From Anaerolineae bacterium (lineage in GTDB: Bacteria; Chloroflexota; Anaerolineae; 4572-78; J111): a stretch of 64,000 nucleotides of DNA. Below are positions 38,317-47,096 of the stretch, piece after piece. Positions within the stretch are counted from its first letter, which is position 1, and each line of letters starts with the position of its first letter. The position numbers were made by a program, and so were the translations under genes. The stretch is taken from positions 12,642-76,641 of the forward strand of contig JAKLJP010000037.1 in assembly GCA_023151115.1 (NCBI GenBank), given 5' to 3'. The notes under the pieces were generated by a model. That model saw only the letters and a program-made list of their open reading frames with translations, searched no databases and was not told the DNA's origin.

Positions 38317-38361
38317 TGTGACTTCCGGCACTACCCCATGTGACCCTCGCTGTGGTACAAT
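38317..38361 (+). promoter_or_regulatory. Two-component operon promoter with 30-base element shared with the ABC exporter
   Basis: Bases 38317-38346 (TGTGACTTCCGGCACTACCC then CATGTGACCC) match 27 of 30 bases of an element at 46161-46190 on the other strand. Nine bases later comes an extended -10, TGGTACAAT (TACAAT at 38356-38361). The expected transcription start falls at the ATG at 38368, so the message would be nearly leaderless. No -35 is seen, which suits an activator-dependent promoter. Confidence 0.65.
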
Positions 38362-38367
38362 GCCGTT

Positions 38368-39669
38368 ATGCTGAAGAATTTATCGCTTGTTCTGCCTAAA
38401 TTTCCCCTGCTTTACCTGACTGCTTATTTTGCCCTGGCGGCTGTAGCTATTGTTGAACTGTCTGATGGCCCGGCCCATACTCAGCCGGTCACGGTCGGAC
38501 TGCTGCTTGTTTTTGGTCTTCTCCTGGTAGCCAAACCTTATCTTAAACCCTTTAGCTGGCAGAGCCATGTCTTTTTAGGCTTGCAGACCACGCTGGTGGC
38601 GGCCATGCTGCTGGTACGCCCCGGTTCATTGATGCTGCCCATGCTGTTTTGTGTGTTAAGCGTCATGGCCCCGCTGGCCATCCATCCGCGCAGCGCACTG
38701 CTATGGATGGTGGTCTTTATTGCCATCAATACTTTTCATTGCACAATTTCGCCCAAATGGGATAATCATGGCTGGATGGTTTCGCTGCCGTATTCAGTGG
38801 GGTATATTTTCTGTGGCACGTTTGCCTATTCATTGGCGCACGTCACCGCTGCGCAGCGCCGCAGTGAAGCATTATTGGCAGAACTACAGACCGCCCATCA
38901 ACAGTTGCAAGCATATGCCGCTCGCGTTGAAGAACTGGCCGTATCCCAGGAACGCAACCGGCTGGCCCGCGAGATGCACGACGCTCTGGGCCATCGCCTG
39001 ACCGTAGCCGCCGTGCAACTGGAAGGGGCCGAGCGCCTGATTCCCACCAACCCCCAACGCGCCGCCAAGATGATCAACACCGTTCATGGAGAGGTCGTCG
39101 AGGCATTGGCCGAACTGCGTCACACCGTCGCCACCCTGCGTACCCCGCTCGCGGCTGACCTATCGCTGCCAACGACCCTGACCCGGCTGGTGACTGGCTT
39201 TGAGAACGCGACCGGGATAAAAGTCAACTGGTTATTACCCGACGAACTTCCCCCTTTGCCCGAAGCCTACCGTCTGGCCCTTTACCGGGTAGCCCAGGAG
39301 AGCCTGACCAATGTCCATCGCCACGCCCAGGCCCAACAAGTCTGGTTGGAATTGGCCCTGGAGCAGGAGGTGATTACCTTGCTGATTAAGGATGACGGCC
39401 TGGGCTTTGTCTCCGAAACCAATCCTGCCGGCTTTGGGCTGGCTGGCCTGCGCGAGCGAGCGGCTCACCTGAACGGCGAGTTTCACCTGGAAACCCACCC
39501 CGGCGCGGGAACGCAAATTTGTTTCCATTTGCCTTTACCGCAGGCGGCTGAATTGCCCCGCCAGATGACGACCCCAAAATCGTGTGGCTGGAAGCTGACC
39601 TGTCCGTGTGGGTTGGTCAAGCACAAGCCTGACTTGCGGCCCCAACTGGCCAACCCCCTACCCGAGTAG
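38368..39669 (+). CDS. NarL-type sensor histidine kinase
   Basis: A 433-residue kinase. Five to six membrane helices in the first 160 residues, a coiled coil, then the HisKA_3 motif with phospho-acceptor His in RLAREMHDALGHRL, and an ATPase domain with the N-box RVAQESLTNVHRHAQA and G-box DDGLGF, GFGLAGLRER. The extreme C-terminus has an unusual 30-residue tail with three Cys (SCGWKLTCPCGLVKHK). No extracellular sensor domain: it may sense membrane state. It forms an operon with the response regulator 9 bases downstream. Confidence 0.93.
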   Translation: MLKNLSLVLPKFPLLYLTAYFALAAVAIVELSDGPAHTQPVTVGLLLVFGLLLVAKPYLKPFSWQSHVFLGLQTTLVAAMLLVRPGSLMLPMLFCVLSVMAPLAIHPRSALLWMVVFIAINTFHCTISPKWDNHGWMVSLPYSVGYIFCGTFAYSLAHVTAAQRRSEALLAELQTAHQQLQAYAARVEELAVSQERNRLAREMHDALGHRLTVAAVQLEGAERLIPTNPQRAAKMINTVHGEVVEALAELRHTVATLRTPLAADLSLPTTLTRLVTGFENATGIKVNWLLPDELPPLPEAYRLALYRVAQESLTNVHRHAQAQQVWLELALEQEVITLLIKDDGLGFVSETNPAGFGLAGLRERAAHLNGEFHLETHPGAGTQICFHLPLPQAAELPRQMTTPKSCGWKLTCPCGLVKHKPDLRPQLANPLPE

Positions 39670-39678
39670 GAGCTGCCT

Positions 39679-40335
39679 GTGGCTGAGCCTATTCGAGTTT
39701 TATTGGTTGACGATCAACGTCTAATGCGCGACGGTTTGCGCACCCTGCTGGAGTTGGAGCCGGATTTGGCCGTGGTCGGAGAGGCTGGGGACGGTCAGGC
39801 GGCCCTAGAAAGTTATGCCAGCCTCCAGCCCGACGTGGTGTTGATGGACATCCGCATGCCGGTGATGGATGGGGTGGAGGCAACCTGGCGTTTGTGCGCC
39901 CGCTGGCCCGAAGCGCGGGTCATTATCCTGACTACCTTTGACGACGATGCTTATGTTTTCGATGGGCTGCGGGCCGGGGCGCTGGGGTATCTGCTCAAGG
40001 CGGTGTCGGGCCAGGAATTGGCCGAGGCTATTCGGACGGTGGTAGCCGGCGGCGCGCTGATCGAGCCGTCGGTGGCCCGCAAGGTGGTGGCCGAGTTTGC
40101 CCGGCTGGCTGCGCCCGCTCGTCCGTTGGACTCGACCCTGCCCGAACCGCTGTCCGAGCGCGAAGTCGAAATTCTACGGCTGATGGGCCAAAGCCTGACC
40201 AACCGCGAGATCGCCCTCAAGCTCAGCCTGGCCGAAGGCACCGTCAAAAATTACGTCACCACCATCCTGCAAAAAATCGGCGCCCGCGACCGCACTCAGG
40301 CGGCCTTGCGGGCGCAGGATTTGGGGCTGCTCTAG
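39679..40335 (+). CDS. NarL/LuxR-family response regulator
   Basis: A 218-residue regulator: receiver with VDDQRLMRD, phosphorylated Asp in VLMDIRMPVMDG, Thr in LTTFDDD, Lys in LLKAVSG; C-terminal LuxR HTH with LSEREVEILRLMGQSLTNRE and EGTVKNYVTTILQKIGARDR. GTG start at 39679 with GGAG. Likely target: the shared element in front of its own operon and the ABC exporter at 42826-46049 (inference). Confidence 0.95.
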   Translation: MAEPIRVLLVDDQRLMRDGLRTLLELEPDLAVVGEAGDGQAALESYASLQPDVVLMDIRMPVMDGVEATWRLCARWPEARVIILTTFDDDAYVFDGLRAGALGYLLKAVSGQELAEAIRTVVAGGALIEPSVARKVVAEFARLAAPARPLDSTLPEPLSEREVEILRLMGQSLTNREIALKLSLAEGTVKNYVTTILQKIGARDRTQAALRAQDLGLL

Positions 40336-40371
40336 CCCCACATCTTTAATATGGAGCGCAATTCATCCTTG

Positions 40372-40758
40372 CTACTCCATCTTGGTAGCTATCCACCACG
40401 TAGTACCCCCGGCGTCCTTCACGCCTCCCCGTTTGTCTTCATCACCCTTCTTCACCGGTTCTTGCACCGACGTCGCTCCTGCTTCAAGAGCGTGTCTATA
40501 GGTTTCAGCAACGTCGCTTACATAGATATGCACGTGAGAGGGTACGGGCGGCCAGCCCTCGCCGCCATCCGCGATCATCACGACCGTATCATCAATCCGA
40601 ACTTCGGCGTGCATAAGCTTTCCAGCGGCATCGGGGAAGCGGCGCAGTTCAACCGCGCCAAAGACGCGCTTGAGAAAGTCAAGGGTGGCGCTCGCTCCCT
40701 CCACAATCAAATAGGGCGAGACGGTGCTATAGTTATTCGGTTTGTAAAATGTACTCAC
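40372..40758 (-). CDS. VOC-family (glyoxalase/bleomycin-resistance-like) protein
   Basis: A 128-residue VOC protein, PhnB-like: two beta-alpha-beta-beta-beta units (SPYLIVEGASATLDFLKRVF; HVHIYVSDVAETYRHALEAG). His and Glu residues of the metal site are partly kept (KLMHAEV). Substrate unknown. GTG start at 40758 with GGAGG five bases away. Convergent with the response regulator gene. Confidence 0.83.
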   Translation of the reverse strand: MSTFYKPNNYSTVSPYLIVEGASATLDFLKRVFGAVELRRFPDAAGKLMHAEVRIDDTVVMIADGGEGWPPVPSHVHIYVSDVAETYRHALEAGATSVQEPVKKGDEDKRGGVKDAGGTTWWIATKME

Positions 40759-40841
40759 GTGACCTCCGTTTTAAGCCAATTTATTATTATACGGATTCAT
40801 TATAACCGAAGACAACCCACTTGTATTGTAAAATTTTGACC

Positions 40842-41705
40842 TTAATCGGGCAGCAACACATGGTTATAATGCCCGTTCCGCTGGGCCAGGTAGGTGGTGG
40901 GGTTGAGGCCGGAGAAAGCCTGAAAATCGTGGATAAAGTGGGCCTGGTCGAAATAGCCGCAGCTAAGGGCCACGTCAGCCCAATCAACAGCCTGGTCTGG
41001 TTGGAGGCGGAGCAGCACCCTCTGGAAACGCTGGACACGGCTAAACAGTTTGGGCGTCAGGCCGACTTCTTGCCGGAAATGTTGGATAAAGCAGCGCGGA
41101 CTGAGGCCAATTTGGTCAGTGACCGTCGAGATGGGAGGGATGATGGGTTTTTGGAGTTCCCGCACGGCAAAGGCGACGGCAGGATGCGGGGCCGGAGATT
41201 CGGTAAGCTGGGCCAATAAGGCCCGTTCCAGGAGGCGAAACCTGGCTCTCGGCGTGGCAGCTTCGAGCAACTGTTCCCGTAGGCAACTGGCCGCTGCTGC
41301 CCACAGCGTATCCAGCGACACATCCATGTTTTGCAGTTCACAGGTGGGTAATTTGAGGAAAGGAAAAGACCCGCCGGGCTTAAAACTGACCCCCAGCGTG
41401 GAAACCTGGCTGGCGGTATCAATAACGGTGAACTCGGTATAGGGGCCGGCCACCAAGCAGCCGAGAAAGCTCTGAAACTGTTCGGGGTTATGGGGGTTGT
41501 ACGTCCGAATAACATCTTCGTGCAGATTGATGATAAGCTGCACCGCGCCCGTTGGCAGCACGCGCTCTTTGGTGTGGATTACCCGGTCAGATTCATACCA
41601 CCAGAACAACTCGACAAAATTCGCCAGCGGTGGCCGAGGAATATAAGTTTGATAGCGCATAAATTGATGATCCCCAAAACCAAAAGGAAAACTTTCATTC
41701 GACAT
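40842..41705 (-). CDS. AraC-family transcriptional regulator
   Basis: A 287-residue regulator. N-terminal DUF6597-like sensing domain (FVELFWWYESD, RVLPTGAVQLIINL), C-terminal AraC double HTH (TVTDQIGLSPRCFIQHFRQE; VALSCGYFDQAHFIHDFQAF; GLNPTTYL). Such regulators often control a nearby small-molecule or DinB/VOC gene. ATG at 41705. Divergent from the MarR-GNAT gene. Confidence 0.9.
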   Translation of the reverse strand: MSNESFPFGFGDHQFMRYQTYIPRPPLANFVELFWWYESDRVIHTKERVLPTGAVQLIINLHEDVIRTYNPHNPEQFQSFLGCLVAGPYTEFTVIDTASQVSTLGVSFKPGGSFPFLKLPTCELQNMDVSLDTLWAAAASCLREQLLEAATPRARFRLLERALLAQLTESPAPHPAVAFAVRELQKPIIPPISTVTDQIGLSPRCFIQHFRQEVGLTPKLFSRVQRFQRVLLRLQPDQAVDWADVALSCGYFDQAHFIHDFQAFSGLNPTTYLAQRNGHYNHVLLPD

Positions 41706-41757
41706 GATAGCACAAACGTTCTCTCTTTAAAAGTACCGAAGAGATATTCAAAGGTAA

Positions 41758-41791
41758 TTTACTTGACAGAGTCAAGTAAATATGGGATAAT
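41758..41791 (+). promoter_or_regulatory. Strong promoter overlapped by a MarR-type palindrome
   Basis: TTTACTTGAC (41758-41767), AGA, GTCAAGTAAA (41771-41780): perfect 10-base arms. The -35 TTGACA (41763-41768) lies in the palindrome; 17 bases later GATAAT (41786-41791). A MarR dimer bound here would block the promoter of the MarR-GNAT gene, 34 bases downstream. Confidence 0.8.
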
Positions 41792-41824
41792 GCTTTAACC
41801 AAAACAGTTCAAAAGGCGTCCCTC

Positions 41825-42754
41825 ATGATTGAAACAAATCTCCAGCAGCGGGTTGAAGCGGTGCGCCAATTCAATCGCTTTTACACCCGGCAGATTGGCC
41901 TTTTGCAGGAAAATTTATTACGCAGCCCCTTTTCCCTGACCGAAGCCCGTGTTATTTATGAACTGGCTCAGCGAGAAAAACCCACAGCCACCGAATTGGG
42001 GCAGGAATTGGGGCTGGACGCAGGGTATCTCAGCCGGATGCTGCGCAATTTTAGTAGGAACGGCCTGATTGACAAGCAGCCATCGGCCACTGATGGCCGG
42101 CAAAGCCTGTTGTGGCTGACCGAGGCGGGGCAAGCCGCTTTTGCTGCCCTCAACGCCAGCTCACACCACCAGATCGAAACGATGCTCAATGAGCTATCCC
42201 CGGCTGAACAAAACCGGCTGGTCGAGGCGATGCAGACCATCAAGGGGCTGCTTGGCGCACCGCCGGAGCAGAAAGTCCCTTATATTCTGCGGCCTCACCG
42301 GCCCGGCGATATGGGCTGGGTGGTACAGCGGCATGGGGCGCTGTATGCTGAGGAGTACGGCTGGAATGAGCAGTTCGAGGCGCTGGTGGCAGAGATTGTG
42401 GCCCAATTTATTCAGAACTTCGATCCCCAACGGGAGCGCTGCTGGATTGCCGAGAAAAATGGCGAGAATGTGGGTTCGGTGTTTCTGGTAAAACAATCGG
42501 AGCGCGTGGCTAAATTGCGCCTGCTGCTGGTCGAACCCAAAGCGCGTGGACTGGGCATTGGCGCTCGGTTGGTCAACGAGTGTATTGGCTTCGCCCGGCA
42601 GGCCGGTTACGACAAAATTACCCTCTGGACCAACAACATTTTGTTGGCCGCTCGCCATATCTACCAAGAGGCCGGCTTCCAATTGGTGCATGAGGAGGCC
42701 CACCACAGTTTTGGTCAAGATTTGGTTGGGGAGACCTGGGAATTAGTGCTGTAA
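41825..42754 (+). CDS. MarR-GNAT fusion regulator/acetyltransferase
   Basis: A 309-residue fusion. Residues 1-145 are a MarR winged helix (ATELGQELGLDAGYLSRMLR; wing DKQPSATDGRQSLLWLT). Residues 155-309 are a GNAT domain with LVEPKARGLGIGARLVNECI and the late motif ARHIYQEAGFQLVHEEAHHS. Such fusions join a ligand-sensing repressor with an N-acetyltransferase. Preceded by a MarR-like palindrome over its own promoter, so autoregulated. ATG at 41825. Confidence 0.93.
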   Translation: MIETNLQQRVEAVRQFNRFYTRQIGLLQENLLRSPFSLTEARVIYELAQREKPTATELGQELGLDAGYLSRMLRNFSRNGLIDKQPSATDGRQSLLWLTEAGQAAFAALNASSHHQIETMLNELSPAEQNRLVEAMQTIKGLLGAPPEQKVPYILRPHRPGDMGWVVQRHGALYAEEYGWNEQFEALVAEIVAQFIQNFDPQRERCWIAEKNGENVGSVFLVKQSERVAKLRLLLVEPKARGLGIGARLVNECIGFARQAGYDKITLWTNNILLAARHIYQEAGFQLVHEEAHHSFGQDLVGETWELVL

Positions 42755-42825
42755 AGGTTTTCCTGTAGAGGAAGTATGGCTATTGGTAAACTCATCTGCA
42801 TGAACAGTCAGCTATCGGCGGTCAC

Positions 42826-45237
42826 TCAAGCATAGGCCAAACTCTCCCGCACGCTGATGCGGGTGGCGCTGCGGGCCGGAACAATGGCGGCCAGGGCTGC
42901 GATGACCAGGATAACCCCCAGCCAGATCAAGACCGCCCCATAGTTATAACTATAATCCAGGTCAATATCCAGCATGGTCTGGCCCAACTGTTGGGCCACC
43001 GGGTAGCCGATGAGATACGACAGAGGCACGGCTACGGCCCAACTGAACAATCCTTGCAAGACCCCTTCCATCACAAACATACCCATAATCGAGCGGGAAC
43101 CCGCCCCAATGGCCCGCATCACCCCAATCTCGCGGGTGCGCTCGACCACGCTGATGGACAGCGCGCCCATCAAGCCAATCCCGCCGACCAGGGCCACGAT
43201 GACGGCCAGCATCAGCAGCATATTGATGTTGATAGCGTACTGGCTATCGGCAAACTGGCGGTCTTCAAAGGTGGTGCCGGTTCCTTGAAGCTGCAACTCC
43301 ATATTGCGTTCTTCAAACATGGTTTGCAGTTGATTGGAGATGTCTGCCAGATAAGACTCATCGTGCTGATCGGTCTGCACCAGCAGCCGGGTGCCGCGAT
43401 TATGCTTGTTGGTCACATCATAGACGGTCTCGAGGGGAGCGAAGATAGGCACGCTGCCAAAGTTGTCGTTAAAAGCAGTTTGGTAAATGCCGATGATTTC
43501 CCATTCCACATTTTGGCCCAGGCCGTTCAGATTTAGGGTCACCATCTGGCCGACGCTAAAGCCGTTGTCGTCGGCGGCGTCTTTGCTGACCACAATGACT
43601 CGTTCATCACCCGGCTCGATCCAGCGCCCGGCGACAATCATGGGGCGGTAGGTGGGCGTGCCGGCGGGCAGGCCGGTCAAATCGGCGCTAACTCCGGCGT
43701 CACGCAAGCGCTGACCTTCCTTGAGGATGGAGACAGGTTGGGTCAGCCAGACTTCGGCCCCTTCGACGCCCGGTACGGTTTGGGCCATTTTCACCAGCCG
43801 GTCGGCCCGCTGGCGGTCTTCAAAATTGATTCGGACATCGTAGGCTCGCCGGTTCAGGTCGTTGGTCACGGTCAAATCGGTTGAGGCGGCCAGGCTGACG
43901 ACCATTAAAAACATCGTGCCGGCAGTAATCAGCACCAGTTGGGTCAGCAATAAGCGACCTTTGCGCCGGAACATATTGGCCAGGGCGATGGCGTAGGGCG
44001 AGGAAAAGAAGCGCCGGCCCACTCGCTCCACCCAGCGGTCGAGCCAGTTGGAGCCAAAGTCGCCGCCGAGGCCGTAGCTGGCAATGGCCTGGCGTACGGT
44101 AATACCCGCTCCACTCAACACAGGGCGTAGGGCCGCCAGCAGCGGAATCAGCAGCGCGGCCACAGCCTGCCAGGTCAAGGCGACAGTTGAGATTTGGAAG
44201 CTATCAAAATCAATATTGAACAAATTTAGAAAGGTGCGGGTCAGGGTGTAGGCCACCCACGCTCCCGGCAGCAGCGAGACGGCAAAGGCCAGCAGGCCGT
44301 AAACCAGCACAGTAGTCAGGTAGATTTTGAGAATGGTGGCGGTGCTGCCACCGACCGCTTTGATGATGCCAATCTGGTTGATTTGCTCGGTGATAATGGC
44401 GGTCATGGTGTTGGTTACGAGGATGACGCTCATAATCAGCGAGATGACCGCCAGAATTTGCAGCACAAAGTTAAAGCCTTCGACAAAGAGGCGGCCCCAA
44501 TGCTCGTCGGGGTTCTGATAGATGGCTCCGCCCACCCGGATGTCCTCTTTGCCCAAATTCTCTTTGATTTCCGAGGCAATCTGGCGGGCAAATTCGGGGC
44601 TGTACGGTTCGACCTGTACCAGCAGTTGGTTAAATTCGCCTTCGGGGATATTGAAGCGTTCCAGGCCCTGCGCGTCTACAAAAAAGCGCGGCTCGCCGCC
44701 GAAAGAGGGCGGCGGGACAAAGGGGTGGCGGATTTTGCCGCTGACGGTCAGCGCCCGGTCGGTTTTGTCCAGCTCAAAGATAATCTTGTCGCCCAGGTTG
44801 ATGTGGTAAAAGTCGCTGGCCGAGCGGTCAACGCCGATATTGTCTTTTTCAGGCCAGGTTCCAGCTTTGAGTTGCAGTAAATCATAAGTCTGATCTTCAA
44901 AATCGTCGCGCATGATCAGCACGGCTGCTTCCCACTCATCCTGGGGCTGAAGCTTATAGCGGGTCGAAACCTGGTTGAGCACTTCGATATCCACCACCCC
45001 CTCGATGTTTTTCAGGCGAATGGCCGTATCCCGGTCAATCCGATCCTGCAAGGTCAGGTTAATGTGCGAGGGCAACACGGCCCGGTGGGCCGCGTCCATG
45101 CCCGAAAGCAGTTGGTCAGCCTCGCCAAAAATCGCCCCGACGGCAAACACTCCGGCGGCAATGCTCAGCACTGCCAGCAGCGTCCGTACTTTATGATGCC
45201 ACAAATCAGACCAGACTTTGCGCCAGATGACTCCCAT
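42826..45237 (-). CDS. FtsX/MacB-type ABC transporter permease (two FtsX units)
   Basis: An 803-residue permease: N-terminal helix, large extracytoplasmic MacB-like domain (about 45-240), three helices (about 260-370), a fourth plus second outer domain (about 430-680), then three helices (about 690-800) with ERTREIGVMRAIGAGSRSI, the coupling motif. Works with the LolD/MacB-like ATPase upstream to export a lipid, lipoprotein, peptide or drug. ATG at 45237. Probably controlled by the nearby two-component system. Confidence 0.93.
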   Translation of the reverse strand: MGVIWRKVWSDLWHHKVRTLLAVLSIAAGVFAVGAIFGEADQLLSGMDAAHRAVLPSHINLTLQDRIDRDTAIRLKNIEGVVDIEVLNQVSTRYKLQPQDEWEAAVLIMRDDFEDQTYDLLQLKAGTWPEKDNIGVDRSASDFYHINLGDKIIFELDKTDRALTVSGKIRHPFVPPPSFGGEPRFFVDAQGLERFNIPEGEFNQLLVQVEPYSPEFARQIASEIKENLGKEDIRVGGAIYQNPDEHWGRLFVEGFNFVLQILAVISLIMSVILVTNTMTAIITEQINQIGIIKAVGGSTATILKIYLTTVLVYGLLAFAVSLLPGAWVAYTLTRTFLNLFNIDFDSFQISTVALTWQAVAALLIPLLAALRPVLSGAGITVRQAIASYGLGGDFGSNWLDRWVERVGRRFFSSPYAIALANMFRRKGRLLLTQLVLITAGTMFLMVVSLAASTDLTVTNDLNRRAYDVRINFEDRQRADRLVKMAQTVPGVEGAEVWLTQPVSILKEGQRLRDAGVSADLTGLPAGTPTYRPMIVAGRWIEPGDERVIVVSKDAADDNGFSVGQMVTLNLNGLGQNVEWEIIGIYQTAFNDNFGSVPIFAPLETVYDVTNKHNRGTRLLVQTDQHDESYLADISNQLQTMFEERNMELQLQGTGTTFEDRQFADSQYAININMLLMLAVIVALVGGIGLMGALSISVVERTREIGVMRAIGAGSRSIMGMFVMEGVLQGLFSWAVAVPLSYLIGYPVAQQLGQTMLDIDLDYSYNYGAVLIWLGVILVIAALAAIVPARSATRISVRESLAYA

Positions 45238-45268
45238 TGGATTGTGACCCCCTTTGTTTGCAAATTTT

Positions 45269-45357
45269 ACGTCTTGCGTGATACGTAAAAATTAAACGGA
45301 AGACGCAACACGCACCACAATAAATCGTAAATCCAAAATCGTAAATCGTAAATCTAA
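45269..45357. repeat. GTCTTGC and AATCGTAA word repeats
   Basis: A GTCTTGC inverted pair (ACGTCTTGCGTGATACGTAA; GGAAGACGCAACACGCACCA) followed by tandem words AATCGTAAATC/CAAAATCG. Fills the gap between the ATPase and permease genes of one operon. Confidence 0.7.
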
Positions 45358-46049
45358 AATCGCTCGTCTCTGGTAATCTTCCCATCCATTATTTCCACCA
45401 CACGCGGCACGCGCCGGGCCAGTTCTTTGTCGTGCGTGACCATAATCATGGTTTTGCCCTGGCTGACCAGTTGGCTAAAGAGGTCGAAGACCTCGCCGGC
45501 CATGCGCGAGTCGAGGTTGCCGGTGGGTTCATCGCCGACCAGGAGGGGCGGGTCGTTGGCCAGGGCGCGGGCAATGGCGGCCCGCTGCTGCTGTCCCCCG
45601 GAAACCATGCTCGGCAGTTTCTCGGCCTGGTCGGCCAAGCCGACCATTTCCAACAAACTCATCGCCCGTTCACGCCGTTCTTTGGGCGTGTATTTGTTGG
45701 CAAAATCCATCGGCATGACTACGTTTTGTAGCAAGCTCAAGGCCGGCAGCATCTGAAAAAACTGAAAGATGACGCCGACATTCTCCCCCCGCCAGGCCGC
45801 CAATTTGTTTTCGCTCATGTGGTGGACTTCCTGCCCGGTGACGATGACCTCGCCCTCCGAAGGCCGGTCAATGCCGGTAATCATGTTGAGCAGGGTAGAT
45901 TTGCCGTTGCCCGACGGCCCGACGATGGATACAAACTCACCCTGTTTCACGTCAAAGGAAACGCCTTTGAGAATGGTCACGTTCTTATCCCCGACCGGAA
46001 AGCTTTTGACCACGTTTTTGATTTCGATAATGTTGCTGCTTGTCTGCAT
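45354..46049 (-). CDS. LolD/MacB-type ABC transporter ATPase
   Basis: A 231-residue ATPase: Walker A GPSGNGKST, signature VSGGQQQRAAIARAL, Walker B LLVGDEPTGNLD, H-loop VTHDKELA. The wording GNLDS is typical of MacB/LolD-like exporters. First gene of the exporter operon; ATG at 46049 behind GGGGG. Confidence 0.95.
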   Translation of the reverse strand: MQTSSNIIEIKNVVKSFPVGDKNVTILKGVSFDVKQGEFVSIVGPSGNGKSTLLNMITGIDRPSEGEVIVTGQEVHHMSENKLAAWRGENVGVIFQFFQMLPALSLLQNVVMPMDFANKYTPKERRERAMSLLEMVGLADQAEKLPSMVSGGQQQRAAIARALANDPPLLVGDEPTGNLDSRMAGEVFDLFSQLVSQGKTMIMVTHDKELARRVPRVVEIMDGKITRDERF

Positions 46050-46145
46050 GATGATTGTCCCCCTGTTGGTTGACCGGGGACGAGGGACGGGGCATAAAAC
46101 CCGGTACCCCGTCTCCGGTCTCCGGTCTGTTCTTTTTATGCTCCC

Positions 46146-46190
46146 ATTTTGCCCGATGAAGGGTCACATGCGATAGTGCCGGAAGTCATA
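46146..46190 (-). promoter_or_regulatory. ABC exporter promoter with the shared 30-base element
   Basis: Read on the minus strand, 46190-46161 is TATGACTTCCGGCACTATCG then CATGTGACCC, 27 of 30 bases identical with the element before the histidine kinase gene. After the same nine-base distance comes CAAAAT (46151-46146) as -10, leaving a leader of about 90 bases to the ATG at 46049. The matching distance argues for a true regulator site rather than chance. Confidence 0.65.
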
Positions 46191-46290
46191 GGCGGGGTCA
46201 CTTGGGAGGGGCAAACAAAAAGGGCAAGCCTCATTGGTGGCTTTACCTTAAATCGTGATGGGCTAATCGGCATCCGTCGAGCGTTGAAAC

Positions 46291-46398
46291 GCCCGGCTCA
46301 GCCAGGTGAAAGCCCGCTGAAGCAGGCTAAAAATGTCCCTTTGAGCCGGTTTTGAACCGGCTTTCACCTGTTATAGCCGGGGGCTTCCAGCCCTCGGC
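46291..46398. repeat. Multi-hairpin repeat
   Basis: Outer arms CAGGTGAAAGCC (46303-46314) and GGCTTTCACCTG (46359-46370) enclose AGCCCGCTGAAGCAGGCT and overlap with GCCGGTTTTGAACCGGC (46345-46361). A third hairpin, GCCGGGGGCTTCCAGCCCTC, follows. It lies in the 424-base gap 46050-46473, which also holds the exporter promoter and the start of the DUF4258 transcript. Confidence 0.75.
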
Positions 46399-46445
46399 GG
46401 ACTTGCCCTTTTTCTAAATTTTGATTAGCAGAGGGATGGGAATGT

Positions 46446-46454
46446 TGGTATAAT
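46446..46454 (+). promoter_or_regulatory. Extended -10 promoter of the DUF4258/YgiT pair
   Basis: TGGTATAAT, an extended -10 with a perfect TATAAT at 46449-46454, 20 bases before the GTG start. No convincing -35. Confidence 0.5.
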
Positions 46455-46473
46455 GCTTTATGATTGAGGCAGA

Positions 46474-46836
46474 GTGGTGGCAAAGGTTATCGGGTTTGGT
46501 GAGTCTGGAAAATTTGATATTGAAAAGTTACGCGCTGATGTTGCTTCAGGGAAGCGTCCTTTGCGCATTACTTCTCATGCTCAGATTGAGGCTTTTAAGG
46601 ATGGACTACTACTGGCAGATTTGCGCTATGTTTTTGAACGTGGAGAAGTGATAGAAATATATCCCGATAATCAACGGGGGTTGTTGCATGGCATATTACC
46701 AGAGTGCAATTTGCCTGCACATATTGTGGTAGAGGATACTCCGATAGAGGGCGTGATTGTCACGGCCTACATTCCCGATAAAGGCCAGTGGATTGCTAAT
46801 GTTCGCAGAAAAGGAAGCAAAGGGAAGAAAAGATGA
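46474..46836 (+). CDS. DUF4258 protein (putative toxin)
   Basis: A 120-residue protein with the DUF4258 pattern: SHAQIEAFKDGLLLADLRYV, ERGEVIEIYPDNQRGLLHG and a late ANVRRK. DUF4258 proteins are small, RelE-like in predicted fold and usually paired with a YgiT zinc finger, as here; their stops and starts overlap by four bases. GTG start at 46474 with GAGG nearby. Toxicity is inferred from pairing. Confidence 0.8.
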   Translation: MVAKVIGFGESGKFDIEKLRADVASGKRPLRITSHAQIEAFKDGLLLADLRYVFERGEVIEIYPDNQRGLLHGILPECNLPAHIVVEDTPIEGVIVTAYIPDKGQWIANVRRKGSKGKKR

Positions 46837-47096
46837 AATGTTCAGTTTGTGCTAACGAAACACAAAAAAATGGCGTCGCCACTCAAGTCTTTCGCCGGGC
46901 CGGTGTGACCGTAACCGTGACTGGAATACCGGCTGTGTCTATCTGCCCTTACTGTGGTAATGCAGTGTTGGATTGGACCGTCGCTCAACAAGTTGAAGAC
47001 CTTATTCATCCTCTGTTTCAGTGGGCTGAAACCCACACTCTACCAAAGCCGATTGTAACCATTACTTTTCCCGAACCTCAAGCATTGGCAGCTTGA
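46833..47096 (+). CDS. YgiT-type zinc finger protein (putative antitoxin)
   Basis: An 87-residue protein with two Cys pairs (CSVCAN and CPYCGN) forming the MqsA/YgiT zinc finger, and a short helical end (VAQQVEDLIHPLFQW). No C-terminal HTH, unlike full MqsA. Partner of the DUF4258 gene, four-base overlap. Confidence 0.8.
   Translation: MKCSVCANETQKNGVATQVFRRAGVTVTVTGIPAVSICPYCGNAVLDWTVAQQVEDLIHPLFQWAETHTLPKPIVTITFPEPQALAA

Noticed and set aside
40351..40839. A 162-codon open frame on the plus strand
   Set aside because: Antisense to the VOC gene, which has family motifs and a good ribosome binding site.
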